A DNA stretch of 64,000 bases from Rheinheimera maricola (GTDB lineage: Bacteria > Pseudomonadota > Gammaproteobacteria > Enterobacterales > Alteromonadaceae), in contig NZ_JAERPS020000005.1 of NCBI RefSeq assembly GCF_016918075.2, positions 310,001-374,000 of the forward strand, in the 5' to 3' direction. A model generated the notes under the pieces. That model saw only the letters and a list, made by a program, of their open reading frames with translations. It was not told where the DNA came from and ran no database searches. This document shows, one piece after another, positions 25,367 to 34,573 of this stretch. Both the position numbers and the translations under genes were made by a program. Every line of letters starts with the position of its first letter. Position 1 is the stretch's first letter.

Positions 25367-25903
25367 TTAAAACTGGTAGCTAACACCAAAACGAAACTCG
25401 TTTTTAGTATCGCCGCTATTCAGTGCGATATTGCTGCGAATAGCCCAGTCTGGGCTCAGGTAAAATGCGATACCGCCAGCCAGGCTGCCATGATCATCAC
25501 CGATAGAGTGGTATGTCGCCTCGGAATAGAGTTCTACCTGGCGTGTTAATGGATGACGTAAACCCACGCCGCCGTAACCACCCGTATCATCTGCATCGCC
25601 AGAAGCGTGCTCAATACCGGCAAGAATATAGCTCTGTGTCGTTGGCGAAAAATCCAGTTTGAACCCCGTTAAATAATTAACGCCAGCCTGGACAAAATTC
25701 ACATCAAAAGGTCCATTGGATAAACGGGTATAAGTAGCGTCCACTACCCAGCTACCATCCAGCCGGTAAGACGCTTCAACATAAGGGCCGTCACCACCAG
25801 CATCGGTGTAACCGGCGCCAATATAATCCCAATTAATCTTTGCCTGAGCGCTTACGGCAAAAGTGGCTGCGAGCAGGCCGGCCAGTATTATGGATTTTTT
25901 CAT
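25367..25903 (-). CDS. Small outer-membrane beta-barrel protein
   Basis: A 178-residue protein from the ATG at 25903 (AAGGAG 8 nt upstream). The signal peptide is cut near VSAQA. The mature part is a chain of short amphipathic strands with alternating residues (YIGAGYTD, YVEASYRL, WVVDATYTRL and so on) and ends in RFGVSYQF. The C-terminal Phe is the BAM recognition signal. The size suggests an eight-strand barrel, like OmpA/OmpX-type or Ail-type proteins. No peptidoglycan-binding domain is present. Function is unknown; it may contribute to surface properties or stress tolerance. Convergent with ogt, with almost no space for a separate terminator. Confidence 0.82.
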   Translation of the reverse strand: MKKSIILAGLLAATFAVSAQAKINWDYIGAGYTDAGGDGPYVEASYRLDGSWVVDATYTRLSNGPFDVNFVQAGVNYLTGFKLDFSPTTQSYILAGIEHASGDADDTGGYGGVGLRHPLTRQVELYSEATYHSIGDDHGSLAGGIAFYLSPDWAIRSNIALNSGDTKNEFRFGVSYQF

Positions 25904-26107
25904 CTTACGACTCCTTGTTGTTCTCTGCCTGGCAACAGCCAGGTACTGATTTGTCAAAACAGAGCCAGCTTAGCGGCAACGACTTAACGCTGGCTGAACT
26001 CTAAAACAGGCCAACCGTTCCAATTTTTAGAAAATAACATGGACAATAATGCAGTTTTCTTTTCATTTTGCTTGGCGTTTAATAAGTAAACATCATTGGA
26101 GGCCATT

Positions 26108-26995
26108 ATGACCAGCCGAACTTTGCAACGTATTATCCCAGCCATAGCAGCATCAGACGGCGCGGGTGTGAAAATTAAACGTAGCCTCGGGCAAAATCCA
26201 CATACCCGGCTAGACCCTTTCCTTATGCTGGATTTTTTTGGCTCCGATAAACCTGGCGACTACATCAAGGGCTTTCCTGCGCATCCACACCGCGGCTTTG
26301 AAACAGTTACTTATATGCTTGAAGGCCACATGCTGCATGAAGATCATCTGGGCAACAAGGGGCATTTAAAAAGCGGTGGCGTACAGTGGATGACGGCTGG
26401 TCGCGGCATTATTCATTCCGAAATGCCACAGCAAGAGCAAGGTCTCATGCAGGGCTTTCAACTGTGGTTAAATCTACCAGCGACTGAAAAAATGCAACCG
26501 GCTGCCTATGTTGATATTGCGCCTGAACACATTCCACTACTGAACTTAGCGCAAGGCGTGGCCAAAGTTATTGCCGGCACGTTTGACAACGGCGCGCTGC
26601 AACAAGGCGGCCCTATTCAAGGCTTAAGCACTGACCCGCAATATTATGATTTGCACCTCAACGCAGATCAGCAGCTAACGTTGCAGTTACCACCGCAGCA
26701 CAGCGCTTTTGTCTACCCCTATGCCGGCAGCGTAACAGTGCAGGACAACAACGATAGCCGCAACGTACCGCAACACCATGTCGGCGTTCTCACTAGTGGC
26801 AGCAACCTAAGCCTTCGCACAGACCAGCCGGTGCGGTTGCTGGTGTTGGCTGCAAAACCCATAGGCGAACCTGTCGTGCAGTATGGCCCCTTTGTGATGA
26901 ACAGTACCAACGAGATAGAACAGGCTATAGCTGACTATCAAGCCGGCATCCTGACCGATAACCGCGCCGCCAACACTATTACGCTGAGCCAATAA
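26108..26995 (+). CDS. Pirin family protein
   Basis: A 295-residue bicupin. The ATG at 26108 follows TTGGAGG closely; a TTG at 26096 lies inside that site. Metal ligands expected in pirins are all present: His59 and His61 in [23 protein letters not shown], and His103 and Glu105 in [10 protein letters not shown]. Pirins bind Fe or other metals and include quercetin dioxygenases such as E. coli YhhW, as well as proteins interacting with metabolic enzymes. The C-terminal cupin carries no metal site. It is monocistronic in a roughly 200-bp upstream spacer. The reaction in this organism is unknown. Confidence 0.93.
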   Translation: MTSRTLQRIIPAIAASDGAGVKIKRSLGQNPHTRLDPFLMLDFFGSDKPGDYIKGFPAHPHRGFETVTYMLEGHMLHEDHLGNKGHLKSGGVQWMTAGRGIIHSEMPQQEQGLMQGFQLWLNLPATEKMQPAAYVDIAPEHIPLLNLAQGVAKVIAGTFDNGALQQGGPIQGLSTDPQYYDLHLNADQQLTLQLPPQHSAFVYPYAGSVTVQDNNDSRNVPQHHVGVLTSGSNLSLRTDQPVRLLVLAAKPIGEPVVQYGPFVMNSTNEIEQAIADYQAGILTDNRAANTITLSQ

Positions 26996-27077
26996 AGCCG
27001 CTGCCAGACAAGGAAAAGCAAGATTTTGTCGTCGGCTCGTTTTATACTGCTGCCTTTGTCATCACAGAGAGCTGAGT

Positions 27078-27788
27078 ATGCAATTGATTGGTATTATTGG
27101 CGCGATGGAGCCAGAGGTGGCGCTGTTGCGCCAGCAAATCACAGACAGCAAGATAGAAACCGTAGCGGGTTATCAATTTTGCACCGGCACACTGCAAGGC
27201 ATGCCTGTGGTTCTGGTGCAGTCAGGCATTGGCAAAGTGGCCGCAGCAGTAGCTACCACGCTGATGATAGAGCATTTTAAACCCAACGCCATTATCAATA
27301 CCGGCTCCGCTGGCGGATTCGACCCGGAGCTTGACGTGGGAGATGTGGTAATTAGCACCGAGCTACGCCACCACGATGTTGACGTGACCGCCTTTGGCTA
27401 TGAGCCTGGCCAGGTCCCGCAAATGCCCGCAGCCTACTTACCGCATCCGGCGCTGGTTGCTGCAGCAGAGCAAAGTATTGCCCGGCTGGGTTACTGCAAA
27501 ACTAAGCAAGGCCTTATTACAACAGGTGACAGCTTCATTTGCGATCCGCAGCGCATCGCCAGCATCCGCCAACAATTTCCAACCATGTTAGCTGTCGAAA
27601 TGGAAGGTGCGGCCATAGCGCAAGTGTGCCATATGATGCAGACGCCTTTTGTGGTGATCCGCAGCCTTAGTGATATCGCCGGTAAAGAATCGCCACAATC
27701 GTTTGAAGCCTACCTAGAGGTTGCCTCTAAAAACAGCTCGGCCATGGTTAAGGAAATGCTTGTTAGCCTGGCTGGAGTTAGCCTCTAG
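27078..27788 (+). CDS. mtnN: 5'-methylthioadenosine/S-adenosylhomocysteine nucleosidase
   Basis: A 236-residue nucleosidase hydrolysing MTA, SAH and 5'-deoxyadenosine, central to SAM by-product removal. Catalytic and binding motifs are intact: GAMEPEV near the start, [30 protein letters not shown] and IRSLSDIAG (catalytic Asp). Length and N-terminus match the E. coli protein (232). GAGCTGAG before the ATG is an acceptable ribosome site. The stop is followed two bases later by the start of a CobD/CbiB-related gene, which implies a common transcript. A TATACT sequence at about 27042-27047 may be part of its promoter. Confidence 0.97.
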   Translation: MQLIGIIGAMEPEVALLRQQITDSKIETVAGYQFCTGTLQGMPVVLVQSGIGKVAAAVATTLMIEHFKPNAIINTGSAGGFDPELDVGDVVISTELRHHDVDVTAFGYEPGQVPQMPAAYLPHPALVAAAEQSIARLGYCKTKQGLITTGDSFICDPQRIASIRQQFPTMLAVEMEGAAIAQVCHMMQTPFVVIRSLSDIAGKESPQSFEAYLEVASKNSSAMVKEMLVSLAGVSL

Positions 27789-27789
27789 C

Positions 27790-28743
27790 GTGTGGTGGCA
27801 ACAGCTGTGGCCTGAACCTTTGCTGCTAATAGCCACGGTGCTAACATCGAGGCTATTGGTGCTGCCATCGTCTTATCATCCGCTTACGCTATTTCGCTAC
27901 TACGCCCGTCAACTAGGCCGCAAAGTGCATCCTGATCCAAGCCGGCCGCGTCAGCAGCAAGTGCTGTCAGGTAGCCTGGCGGTGCTGGTTGCCATTGCGC
28001 CGCCAGTTATGCTGGGCTACAGCTTATACTTATTTTCCGAGTTACCACTGGCACTGGACGCTTTGCTGCTATTCATCAGCATGGATTGGGCACTGCAGCG
28101 CAGGCAAGTACTTGCTGTTACGCACAGCCTAAGCCGCAATCAACTGGCATTAGCCAAAGAGCAAGCTGGTGTTTTGCTGCTACGTGATAGCAGCCGACTG
28201 ACAGAAATGGGCCTGAGCAAAGCCATGATAGAAACCGCTATCTTACGTAGCTGCAGGCTGGAGTTGGGCGTATGGTTTTGGTTTGTGCTCGGTGGTGGCA
28301 TCGGCGCTTTGCTCTACCGCCTGCTGCAGGAGTTAGGCCAGCAGTGGAACAGTAAATTACCTTATCATGCTGCCTTTGGTAAACTTGCAAGCTGGCTTAG
28401 CAACTGTAGCGCAGCCATACCGATGGCCATAGCGAGCAGTATTCTGGCGTTGCAGTACGGCATTAAACGCTGTATCCGGCAAGGCCGCGTCAACCGCCTG
28501 TTTTTCAATTTGCCATCCTTTTATATTTTAAGCTGCGCCAGCGTTGCCACGCGCTGCAAGCTTGGAGGCCCGGCTTATTACGCCACAGAAAAAATAACGC
28601 GCACCCGCTTCACACAACAACGCGAACCGGGTTGGCGCGATATCGGCATTAGTATTCGTATCGTGCATTTTATCCAACTGTACTTTATGCTGTTAATAGT
28701 CAGTTTGCTGCTATTGCAGCTGGCAATTTTGTTTATGCGATAA
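27790..28743 (+). CDS. CobD/CbiB family membrane protein, divergent
   Basis: A 317-residue membrane protein starting at GTG 27790, 2 nt after mtnN. It has four or five hydrophobic segments, an early HPLTLFRYYARQLGRKVHPD stretch and a central RDSSRLTEMGLSKAMIETAILR region. These are placed as in CbiB/CobD proteins (adenosylcobinamide-phosphate synthase), which have HP and RDT...L-related motifs and work at the cytoplasmic membrane. No other cobalamin gene is nearby, and the protein differs considerably from the standard enzyme. It may therefore have a different role, perhaps linked to SAM by-products through its coupling to mtnN. The pairing of a CbiB relative with mtnN seems to recur in marine gammaproteobacteria, though I cannot check this here. 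Confidence 0.75.
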   Translation: MWWQQLWPEPLLLIATVLTSRLLVLPSSYHPLTLFRYYARQLGRKVHPDPSRPRQQQVLSGSLAVLVAIAPPVMLGYSLYLFSELPLALDALLLFISMDWALQRRQVLAVTHSLSRNQLALAKEQAGVLLLRDSSRLTEMGLSKAMIETAILRSCRLELGVWFWFVLGGGIGALLYRLLQELGQQWNSKLPYHAAFGKLASWLSNCSAAIPMAIASSILALQYGIKRCIRQGRVNRLFFNLPSFYILSCASVATRCKLGGPAYYATEKITRTRFTQQREPGWRDIGISIRIVHFIQLYFMLLIVSLLLLQLAILFMR

Positions 28744-28828
28744 AAAAACAAAAGCAGGATAGCCGTCCGGTGCTGGACAAACAGGCTGCTCTAAGTGTAT
28801 GTTTTTACTAGATGATAAGATAAGTAGC

Positions 28829-28834
28829 TATAAT
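28829..28834 (+). promoter_or_regulatory. Candidate -10 box for the large sensor gene
   Basis: A perfect TATAAT at 28829-28834. No good -35 is visible. Transcription would begin near 28841, which makes the ATG at 28842 unsuitable as a start and supports the downstream GTG at 28866 with its CAGGAG site. Confidence 0.45.
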
Positions 28835-28865
28835 AATAGCCATGCTACAACGAACAGGAGTCTCA

Positions 28866-31800
28866 GTGGACCTTTGGCAGCTTTATCTGCGCGTTACCAC
28901 CCTGTGTTTATTACTGGTTGGAACCGGCTTGACTGCTGCCCCACTTCTGCGGCCATTGACACCCGATCAAGGCTTGTCACAGGGCTCGATTAACGAGCTG
29001 CTGCTCGATAGCGATGGTTTTCTCTGGCTGGCAACAGAAGGCGGCCTGAACCGTTATGATGGCCACCAAGTACTGCAGCTTAGCACCGTAAATTATGGTC
29101 TCCGAGAAGTTGCCTTCACTCAGATGTTGCAAGATAACGAACAGCAAATTTATGCTGCAACAGCAGGTGGAGACTTGTACCGCTATGACGCTGACAGCGG
29201 CTTTTTGGTCTTGCTTACGCAGTTACGGCAGCAGTTTGAAACATTGCGATCCAGCCATATAACTGCTTTGGAACAGTATGACCAACATAATTTATTGCTA
29301 GCCACCGAGCATGGCTTGTTTATGGTGGCCAAGCAGAATGGCAGTGTTACACCGCTATTTAATTTAAATGATTTAGGTGAGCCGGATGGCTGGCTGCGCC
29401 ATATTTTGGTTTATCAAAATTTTGTGTTTGTCGCAGCTTACAACCGGGTCATCGTTTACGATATGCAAACAGGCCAGCATCAACCGCTGTATCATGCCGA
29501 TAAACACAGCACAAATGAACACCAGCAACATGCAAAAGTACTGAGTATAAAACGTGAAAAATTATGGATAGGCACCGTTGAAGGGCTATACAGCATTAGC
29601 TTGGATGCAGTGTTGGCTTATTTGCAACGCGGTGAACCCTACCAGGTTAAAACTGAACTGCCACAACTTAATATCTGGCGTCTGCTATGGCAGGAGCAGA
29701 ATCAGCAAATCGTTATTCCGACTGAAAGCGGTTTGTACCGTTTTGTCCACGACAGCGCCGAGCTGAGTTCCCTGGTTAAACTAACCGACAGCACTCACGA
29801 TTTAACTGACAACAATATCGTAGATGTTATTGCCGACCGGGACGGTGGTTTTTGGTTAGCCACGCGTAATGATGGTGCTTACTATTGGCATCCACGCAGT
29901 GAAGCATTTAGCCAAATTAGCCGCGACTATCCAATAGCCTCAGTACTGAGCAACAATATAGTTTACAGTATGGTGCAAGACAGCACGGCTCTTTGGGTGG
30001 GAACCGCCAATGGCCTGAATAAGCTAAATTTAGACAACTACAACACGGCCGCATACTTTGTGTCCGACGATCCCAAAGCGATTGATCATCTTGGTGCTAT
30101 TTATAACATTATCAGTGCTGGTAATGGCCGATATTGGCTACATACCGGTCTCGGATTGCGTCTGTTTGATAGCATATCTGGCCAATTGCAACCTTTGCCT
30201 GGGGTGGTTGATGAACAGTTGCCACTATTTGGACAGGACAGTGGCGGCTACTTTGCAACGGGCAATTACGTGTATTTTTTTCATGCTGACGCGGTATTCC
30301 GTTATGACACGCAAACTGGTGATGTCATTGATATTACCGACAAACTGCAATCACTGGCATATAACAATGACACCGGCTTTGTTACCGTGTTACCGGGCAC
30401 CAACGGTAGCTTATTGCTAACAAAACCGGATGAGCTTTGGCTGTGGCAGCCCCAAAGCGGTCAAAGTAGGTTGCTGTACCGCCATCATAACTATCTACCG
30501 CAATCTAACCGTTATGCGGATACCGCTCTGGTTGATAAACAAAATCGTCTGTGGGTCGGCATGTCAGGTATTGGTCTGCTGGGGTTTGACTTAACCAGCC
30601 TGCAGCTAGTTAAGCAGTTCCCGGTTGGCGAAGCGCTATTATCAGATGCTATCTACAGCTTGAAACAGGACGCATATGGTGACATTTGGTTTTCATCGCA
30701 TCTTGGCCTGGCGCGATTGAATTCTAGCTCACTGAAAATTGAATTTTTTACGCGCAATGATGGCCTTGACACGCATGAATTTAATGCCGGCGCCGGCACG
30801 AATCTGTCTGATGGCCGCCTGGTTTTTGGCTCAATGCGTGGTCTTACCGTGTTAGACGCCACACAATTGCAACAGCCGCCGATACAGCCAAAGGTAACAA
30901 TTACCGGTATCCGCGTATTAAGCGGTGAGCTGCCACCGCTTAATGCCAACCTCAATAACCGTGAGTTCATCCTGTCGCATAAAGATTTAGGTGTAACGTT
31001 GCAGTTTAGTGCGATGAATTTTGGCAGCAATCACAAAGTACAGTACCGCTACTGGCTAAGCGGTAGCAGCAATATTAATTATCCACGTCAAAGCAATAAC
31101 AACGTGGTATTTCCGCAGTTAAAACGGGGGACCTATCAGTTTAATGTGGTATCAGTATCACCAGAAAGTGGTATCGAGAGCGCACCAGCAACAATTACTT
31201 TAATTGTTAAACCGGCACCCTGGCTTTCTAACTGGGCACTGCTGCTTTATAGCAGCTTGGTACTGCTGTTGTTGTATCGCTTCTATCGCATGCGGCAGCA
31301 GCAAACTGCAATGTTACGCCATGCTCACGACAAAGCGCTGCAAAGTGAGCAGCGCCTAAAACAGGCTTTAGCCTCGGTAAATAGTGGCGCGTGGGAATGG
31401 CAGGCCAATAACAACCGATTATTTGCCTCACGCATTCACAGCATGCTTGGCTACAGCACCACCATGAACCCATTAACGATGCAACAGCATTTAACTCTTG
31501 TTCACCCTGAGGACCGGGACGGCTTCAGTAATCAATGGCAGCGTTTTTTACAGCAGCCTGAACAAGGGTTTGATTTTACCTACCGCATGCAACATCGCGA
31601 CGGTGGCTGGTTGTGGTTCCGCGATCAGGGTAAAGCCACCGACATAGGCCGCAGCGACCATGTGCAAAAAGTAATAGGGACTTTTAGCAACATTACCGAA
31701 ACCCGCGCCAATCAGGAAAAAGCCCGTCTATTTGGCGAAGCCTTCCAGCAAACGCGCGACTGGGTAGTGATCTTGGATGCCACACAACGTGTGATCACAG

Positions 31801-33374
31801 CGAATCAGTCGTTTGCTGTCGCTTTTGGCAATATGGAGCAATATTTAGAACAACCGCGACCGCATCATCTGGGCATAAGCCTGGTACGGCGACGGTTTTA
31901 CACTAAATTGCTAAAAGAATTAAAAGCTGGTGAACATTGGCAAGGCGAAGAACAGGTAATCACTCCTGATGGCCGCGAACGTCCTACCTTGATCAACATC
32001 AGCGCCATAGGTGAACAAAATGAGCTGGCTTTTTTTGTCTTGGTATTTACCGACATTACCGCACAAAAAATGGCCGAAGATGAATTGCGCTACCTGGCAA
32101 ATTACGACGCACTAACCGGCTTGCCTAACCGGGCCTTATTGATGGATCGTATCTATCATGGCATTGATCAGGCCAAGCGTGATAAACGCTCGCTGGCGTT
32201 ATGCTTTATTGATTTGGATAAATTTAAACAAATTAACGATTCGTTAGGCCATGACATTGGCGACTTGTTGTTAAAAGAGGTTGCTCGCCGTTTAACCCTG
32301 ACCCTGCGTGAAAGTGATACCGTCGCCCGCCTCGGCGGAGATGAATTTGTTATTTTATTGGAAGGTTATAAAGCCGAAGATAATATCAGCCACGTCGCAA
32401 ACAAAATGCTAACGGCGGTAAGCGAGCCCATGCAGTTTGGCACCCACACGGTAGGCGTGTCTCCCAGCATAGGTATCGCTGTGTACCCAGAAGACGCTAT
32501 CAACGCTACCGAGCTGCTAAAACATGCCGATGTTGCGATGTACCACGCTAAAGAAGCCGGCCGTAATAATTTTCAATTCTTTACCGCTGAAATGAACGAA
32601 AAAGCGCATATGCGGCTAGCACGCGAAACGCGGTTACGAAAAGCCTTACAAAACAATGAGTTTGTTAACTATTATCAACCCATAGTAAACAGCCAAACCC
32701 GGCAGGTAGCCGGTGTTGAAGTACTGCTACGCTGGCAAAGCAATGAAGGTTTGATATCGCCAGCTGAATTTATCCCACTGGCTGAAGAATTGCGGCTGAT
32801 CATCACCATGACGCAGCACTTGCTAGATCGGGCACTGGCAGATTTACAACATTGGCAACAGCTCGGTTACCAATTGTATCTGTCGGTTAATTTATCCACC
32901 CAGCACCTGGAGCAACCCGCACTGGTAGAGCAAACCCGTATTTTGCTGGACAAATATGATATTTGCGCCAGCTGTTTACGGTATGAAGTTACCGAAAGCG
33001 CCCTGATGCGTGACCACCAAAGTGCTATTGAAACCATGCTGGCATTAAGCGAGCTGGGTGTGCAACTGGCACTGGATGACTTTGGTACCGGTTATTCGTC
33101 GCTTAAATATTTAAAAGAACTTCCCATAGATGGGATAAAAATCGATCGCAGTTTTGTGAAAGATATCGGCATCGACAGTAGTGACGAAACCATTATTGAA
33201 GCCATGCTGAGCATGGCCAACAGCCTGGGTATGTATTGCGTCGCCGAGGGCGTTGAAACCGAGCAGCAATTGGCCTTTTTCAGCCGGCGTCAATGTTACC
33301 TTATCCAGGGTTACCTGTATGCCAAACCGATGCCAGCTGCAGATATAGCCGGCTTTTTACAAAACGAAATCTAA
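28866..33374 (+). CDS. Propeller-sensor GGDEF/EAL protein (periplasmic two-component-type propeller, PAS-PAS-GGDEF-EAL)
   Basis: A sensor of about 1502 residues. A signal peptide or N-terminal helix is followed by many Reg_prop repeats (about 25-700; units such as LWLATEGGLNRYDG and LWVGTANGLNKLN) that form periplasmic seven-bladed propellers. A Y_Y_Y domain (about 705-775) and one transmembrane helix (about 787-806) come next. The cytoplasm holds a PAS_3 domain (832 on), a second PAS, a GGDEF domain (RLGGDEFVIL at about 1155) and an EAL domain (EVLLRW at about 1284, DDFGTGYSSLKYLK, KIDRSFV). GGDEF is intact and preceded by an RESD I-site. The EAL motif reads EVL but keeps the catalytic Glu. 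Both cyclase and phosphodiesterase functions are therefore possible. The start is the GTG at 28866, since CAGGAG lies 5 nt upstream; an ATG at 28842 gives 8 extra residues. Monocistronic. Family members often sense carbohydrate-related ligands. Confidence 0.93.
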   Translation: MDLWQLYLRVTTLCLLLVGTGLTAAPLLRPLTPDQGLSQGSINELLLDSDGFLWLATEGGLNRYDGHQVLQLSTVNYGLREVAFTQMLQDNEQQIYAATAGGDLYRYDADSGFLVLLTQLRQQFETLRSSHITALEQYDQHNLLLATEHGLFMVAKQNGSVTPLFNLNDLGEPDGWLRHILVYQNFVFVAAYNRVIVYDMQTGQHQPLYHADKHSTNEHQQHAKVLSIKREKLWIGTVEGLYSISLDAVLAYLQRGEPYQVKTELPQLNIWRLLWQEQNQQIVIPTESGLYRFVHDSAELSSLVKLTDSTHDLTDNNIVDVIADRDGGFWLATRNDGAYYWHPRSEAFSQISRDYPIASVLSNNIVYSMVQDSTALWVGTANGLNKLNLDNYNTAAYFVSDDPKAIDHLGAIYNIISAGNGRYWLHTGLGLRLFDSISGQLQPLPGVVDEQLPLFGQDSGGYFATGNYVYFFHADAVFRYDTQTGDVIDITDKLQSLAYNNDTGFVTVLPGTNGSLLLTKPDELWLWQPQSGQSRLLYRHHNYLPQSNRYADTALVDKQNRLWVGMSGIGLLGFDLTSLQLVKQFPVGEALLSDAIYSLKQDAYGDIWFSSHLGLARLNSSSLKIEFFTRNDGLDTHEFNAGAGTNLSDGRLVFGSMRGLTVLDATQLQQPPIQPKVTITGIRVLSGELPPLNANLNNREFILSHKDLGVTLQFSAMNFGSNHKVQYRYWLSGSSNINYPRQSNNNVVFPQLKRGTYQFNVVSVSPESGIESAPATITLIVKPAPWLSNWALLLYSSLVLLLLYRFYRMRQQQTAMLRHAHDKALQSEQRLKQALASVNSGAWEWQANNNRLFASRIHSMLGYSTTMNPLTMQQHLTLVHPEDRDGFSNQWQRFLQQPEQGFDFTYRMQHRDGGWLWFRDQGKATDIGRSDHVQKVIGTFSNITETRANQEKARLFGEAFQQTRDWVVILDATQRVITANQSFAVAFGNMEQYLEQPRPHHLGISLVRRRFYTKLLKELKAGEHWQGEEQVITPDGRERPTLINISAIGEQNELAFFVLVFTDITAQKMAEDELRYLANYDALTGLPNRALLMDRIYHGIDQAKRDKRSLALCFIDLDKFKQINDSLGHDIGDLLLKEVARRLTLTLRESDTVARLGGDEFVILLEGYKAEDNISHVANKMLTAVSEPMQFGTHTVGVSPSIGIAVYPEDAINATELLKHADVAMYHAKEAGRNNFQFFTAEMNEKAHMRLARETRLRKALQNNEFVNYYQPIVNSQTRQVAGVEVLLRWQSNEGLISPAEFIPLAEELRLIITMTQHLLDRALADLQHWQQLGYQLYLSVNLSTQHLEQPALVEQTRILLDKYDICASCLRYEVTESALMRDHQSAIETMLALSELGVQLALDDFGTGYSSLKYLKELPIDGIKIDRSFVKDIGIDSSDETIIEAMLSMANSLGMYCVAEGVETEQQLAFFSRRQCYLIQGYLYAKPMPAADIAGFLQNEI

Positions 33375-33483
33375 CCCACTGAGCTGGGTGACCTGCGCCT
33401 TGCGACAATATACCACCTGGCGACAGCTGGCACAGCGATCGCTCTGTTATACTAGCTAACCCATCGCTGCCTTGCAGGATCTT

Positions 33484-34332
33484 ATGCTATCGCCACTGGT
33501 CAAAGGTGCATTGCTGTTACTTCTGGCTGAAGCCTGCTTTGCTGGTATTGGCGCTATTGTTAAATTTACCAGCGCCACAGCATCAGAGGCACAAGTGGTG
33601 TTTTTCCGTAATTTCTTCGCACTTTTGCTGATGCTGCCGTTTTTGTACAAACACGGTTTTAGCCTGTTAAAAACCAAACGTTGGTACCTGCACCTTAGCC
33701 GCGCCCTTACAGGCATTATCTCGATGTACTGCTTTTTCTATGTGCTAGCCAGGCTGCCATTGGCCCAAGGCATGCTGGTATTGTTGTTATCGCCATTTAT
33801 CGTGCCGCTTATTGCCCGCTTTTGGTTAAAAGAGCGCCCCAGCCGGTTGACGTTATTTGGTATTCTGTTGGGCTTTGTCGGGGTAGTGCTGGCATTACCG
33901 GCCAATTACGGCAGTGCCGAAGCCATTTTGCTGGTTGGCTTATTGTCAGCGGTGTTAGTGGCTATAACCAAAACCACTATCCGCTATATGTCAGATACCG
34001 AACCGGCCGTACGGATTGTATTTTACTTCTCTTTGCTTACCGCTGTGCTATCAGCGATACCGGTGCCATTTTACTGGCAGCCATTGAATAGCGACGTGTG
34101 GCTGGCCTTTATTGGCATGGGTGTACTGGCGGCAATTGGCCAGCTGGCTATGACGCGGGCTTATGCCGTAGCACCGGCCAGCGATATTGGCATGTGGACT
34201 TACAGCAGCGTTATTTTTGCTGGCTTTTTTGGTTATTTATTCTGGCAAGAACCAGTAACTATGGCCTGGTTTGCCGGGGTGCTGGTTATTTTTTACGCCG
34301 GCTATATCACTACCCGGCAGAGGTTGTTGTAA
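33484..34332 (+). CDS. DMT superfamily (EamA-type) transporter
   Basis: A 282-residue inner-membrane protein with ten hydrophobic helices arranged as two EamA repeats (about 5-135 and 145-278). Family features include FFRNFFALLLMLPFL, LARLPLAQGMLVLLLSPFIVPL and a closing FFGYLFWQEPVTMAWFAGVL. EamA proteins export or import small metabolites such as amino acids or their derivatives; this one cannot be assigned a substrate. The start ATG 33484 is preceded by AGGA; a TTG at 33472 lies in the same frame upstream. TATACT near 33446 could be a -10 box. It precedes the miaB operon but a structured repeat of about 105 bp separates them. Confidence 0.9.
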   Translation: MLSPLVKGALLLLLAEACFAGIGAIVKFTSATASEAQVVFFRNFFALLLMLPFLYKHGFSLLKTKRWYLHLSRALTGIISMYCFFYVLARLPLAQGMLVLLLSPFIVPLIARFWLKERPSRLTLFGILLGFVGVVLALPANYGSAEAILLVGLLSAVLVAITKTTIRYMSDTEPAVRIVFYFSLLTAVLSAIPVPFYWQPLNSDVWLAFIGMGVLAAIGQLAMTRAYAVAPASDIGMWTYSSVIFAGFFGYLFWQEPVTMAWFAGVLVIFYAGYITTRQRLL

Positions 34333-34357
34333 TCGATTTAGATCCGCCGCAGATTCC

Positions 34358-34462
34358 GCATGAGCCGGTCTGCCCACGTCAACGCGCCGTAAACCCACCC
34401 CTGGGGGCTCGATTCAGGCATCCATGCCTTCAACGGTTGACTTAGGGCAGACCTCTTCATGC
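34358..34462. repeat. 105-bp imperfect inverted-repeat element
   Basis: The 241-bp gap between the EamA transporter gene and miaB contains an element bounded by imperfect inverted repeats of about 26 bp. The left end is GCATGA-N3-GGTCTGCCC-N2-GTCAAC (34358-34381). The right end is its counterpart GTTGAC-N2-A-GGGCAGACC-N3-TCATGC (ending 34462). The interior holds two smaller palindromes, CCCCTGGGGG and GGCATCCATGCC. No coding capacity. The structure fits a miniature inverted-repeat element or a dispersed intergenic repeat; a second copy is not present in this window. Confidence 0.55.
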
Positions 34463-34573
34463 TTTATCCAATTTCAGCTTTCAGCCATTTTACGCCAGTG
34501 CTGGCAACGCGGGCCCGAACAGGCTAAAATACGCTCCCTTTTTTCCAAGTGACAATACAGGTAACGACGCACA

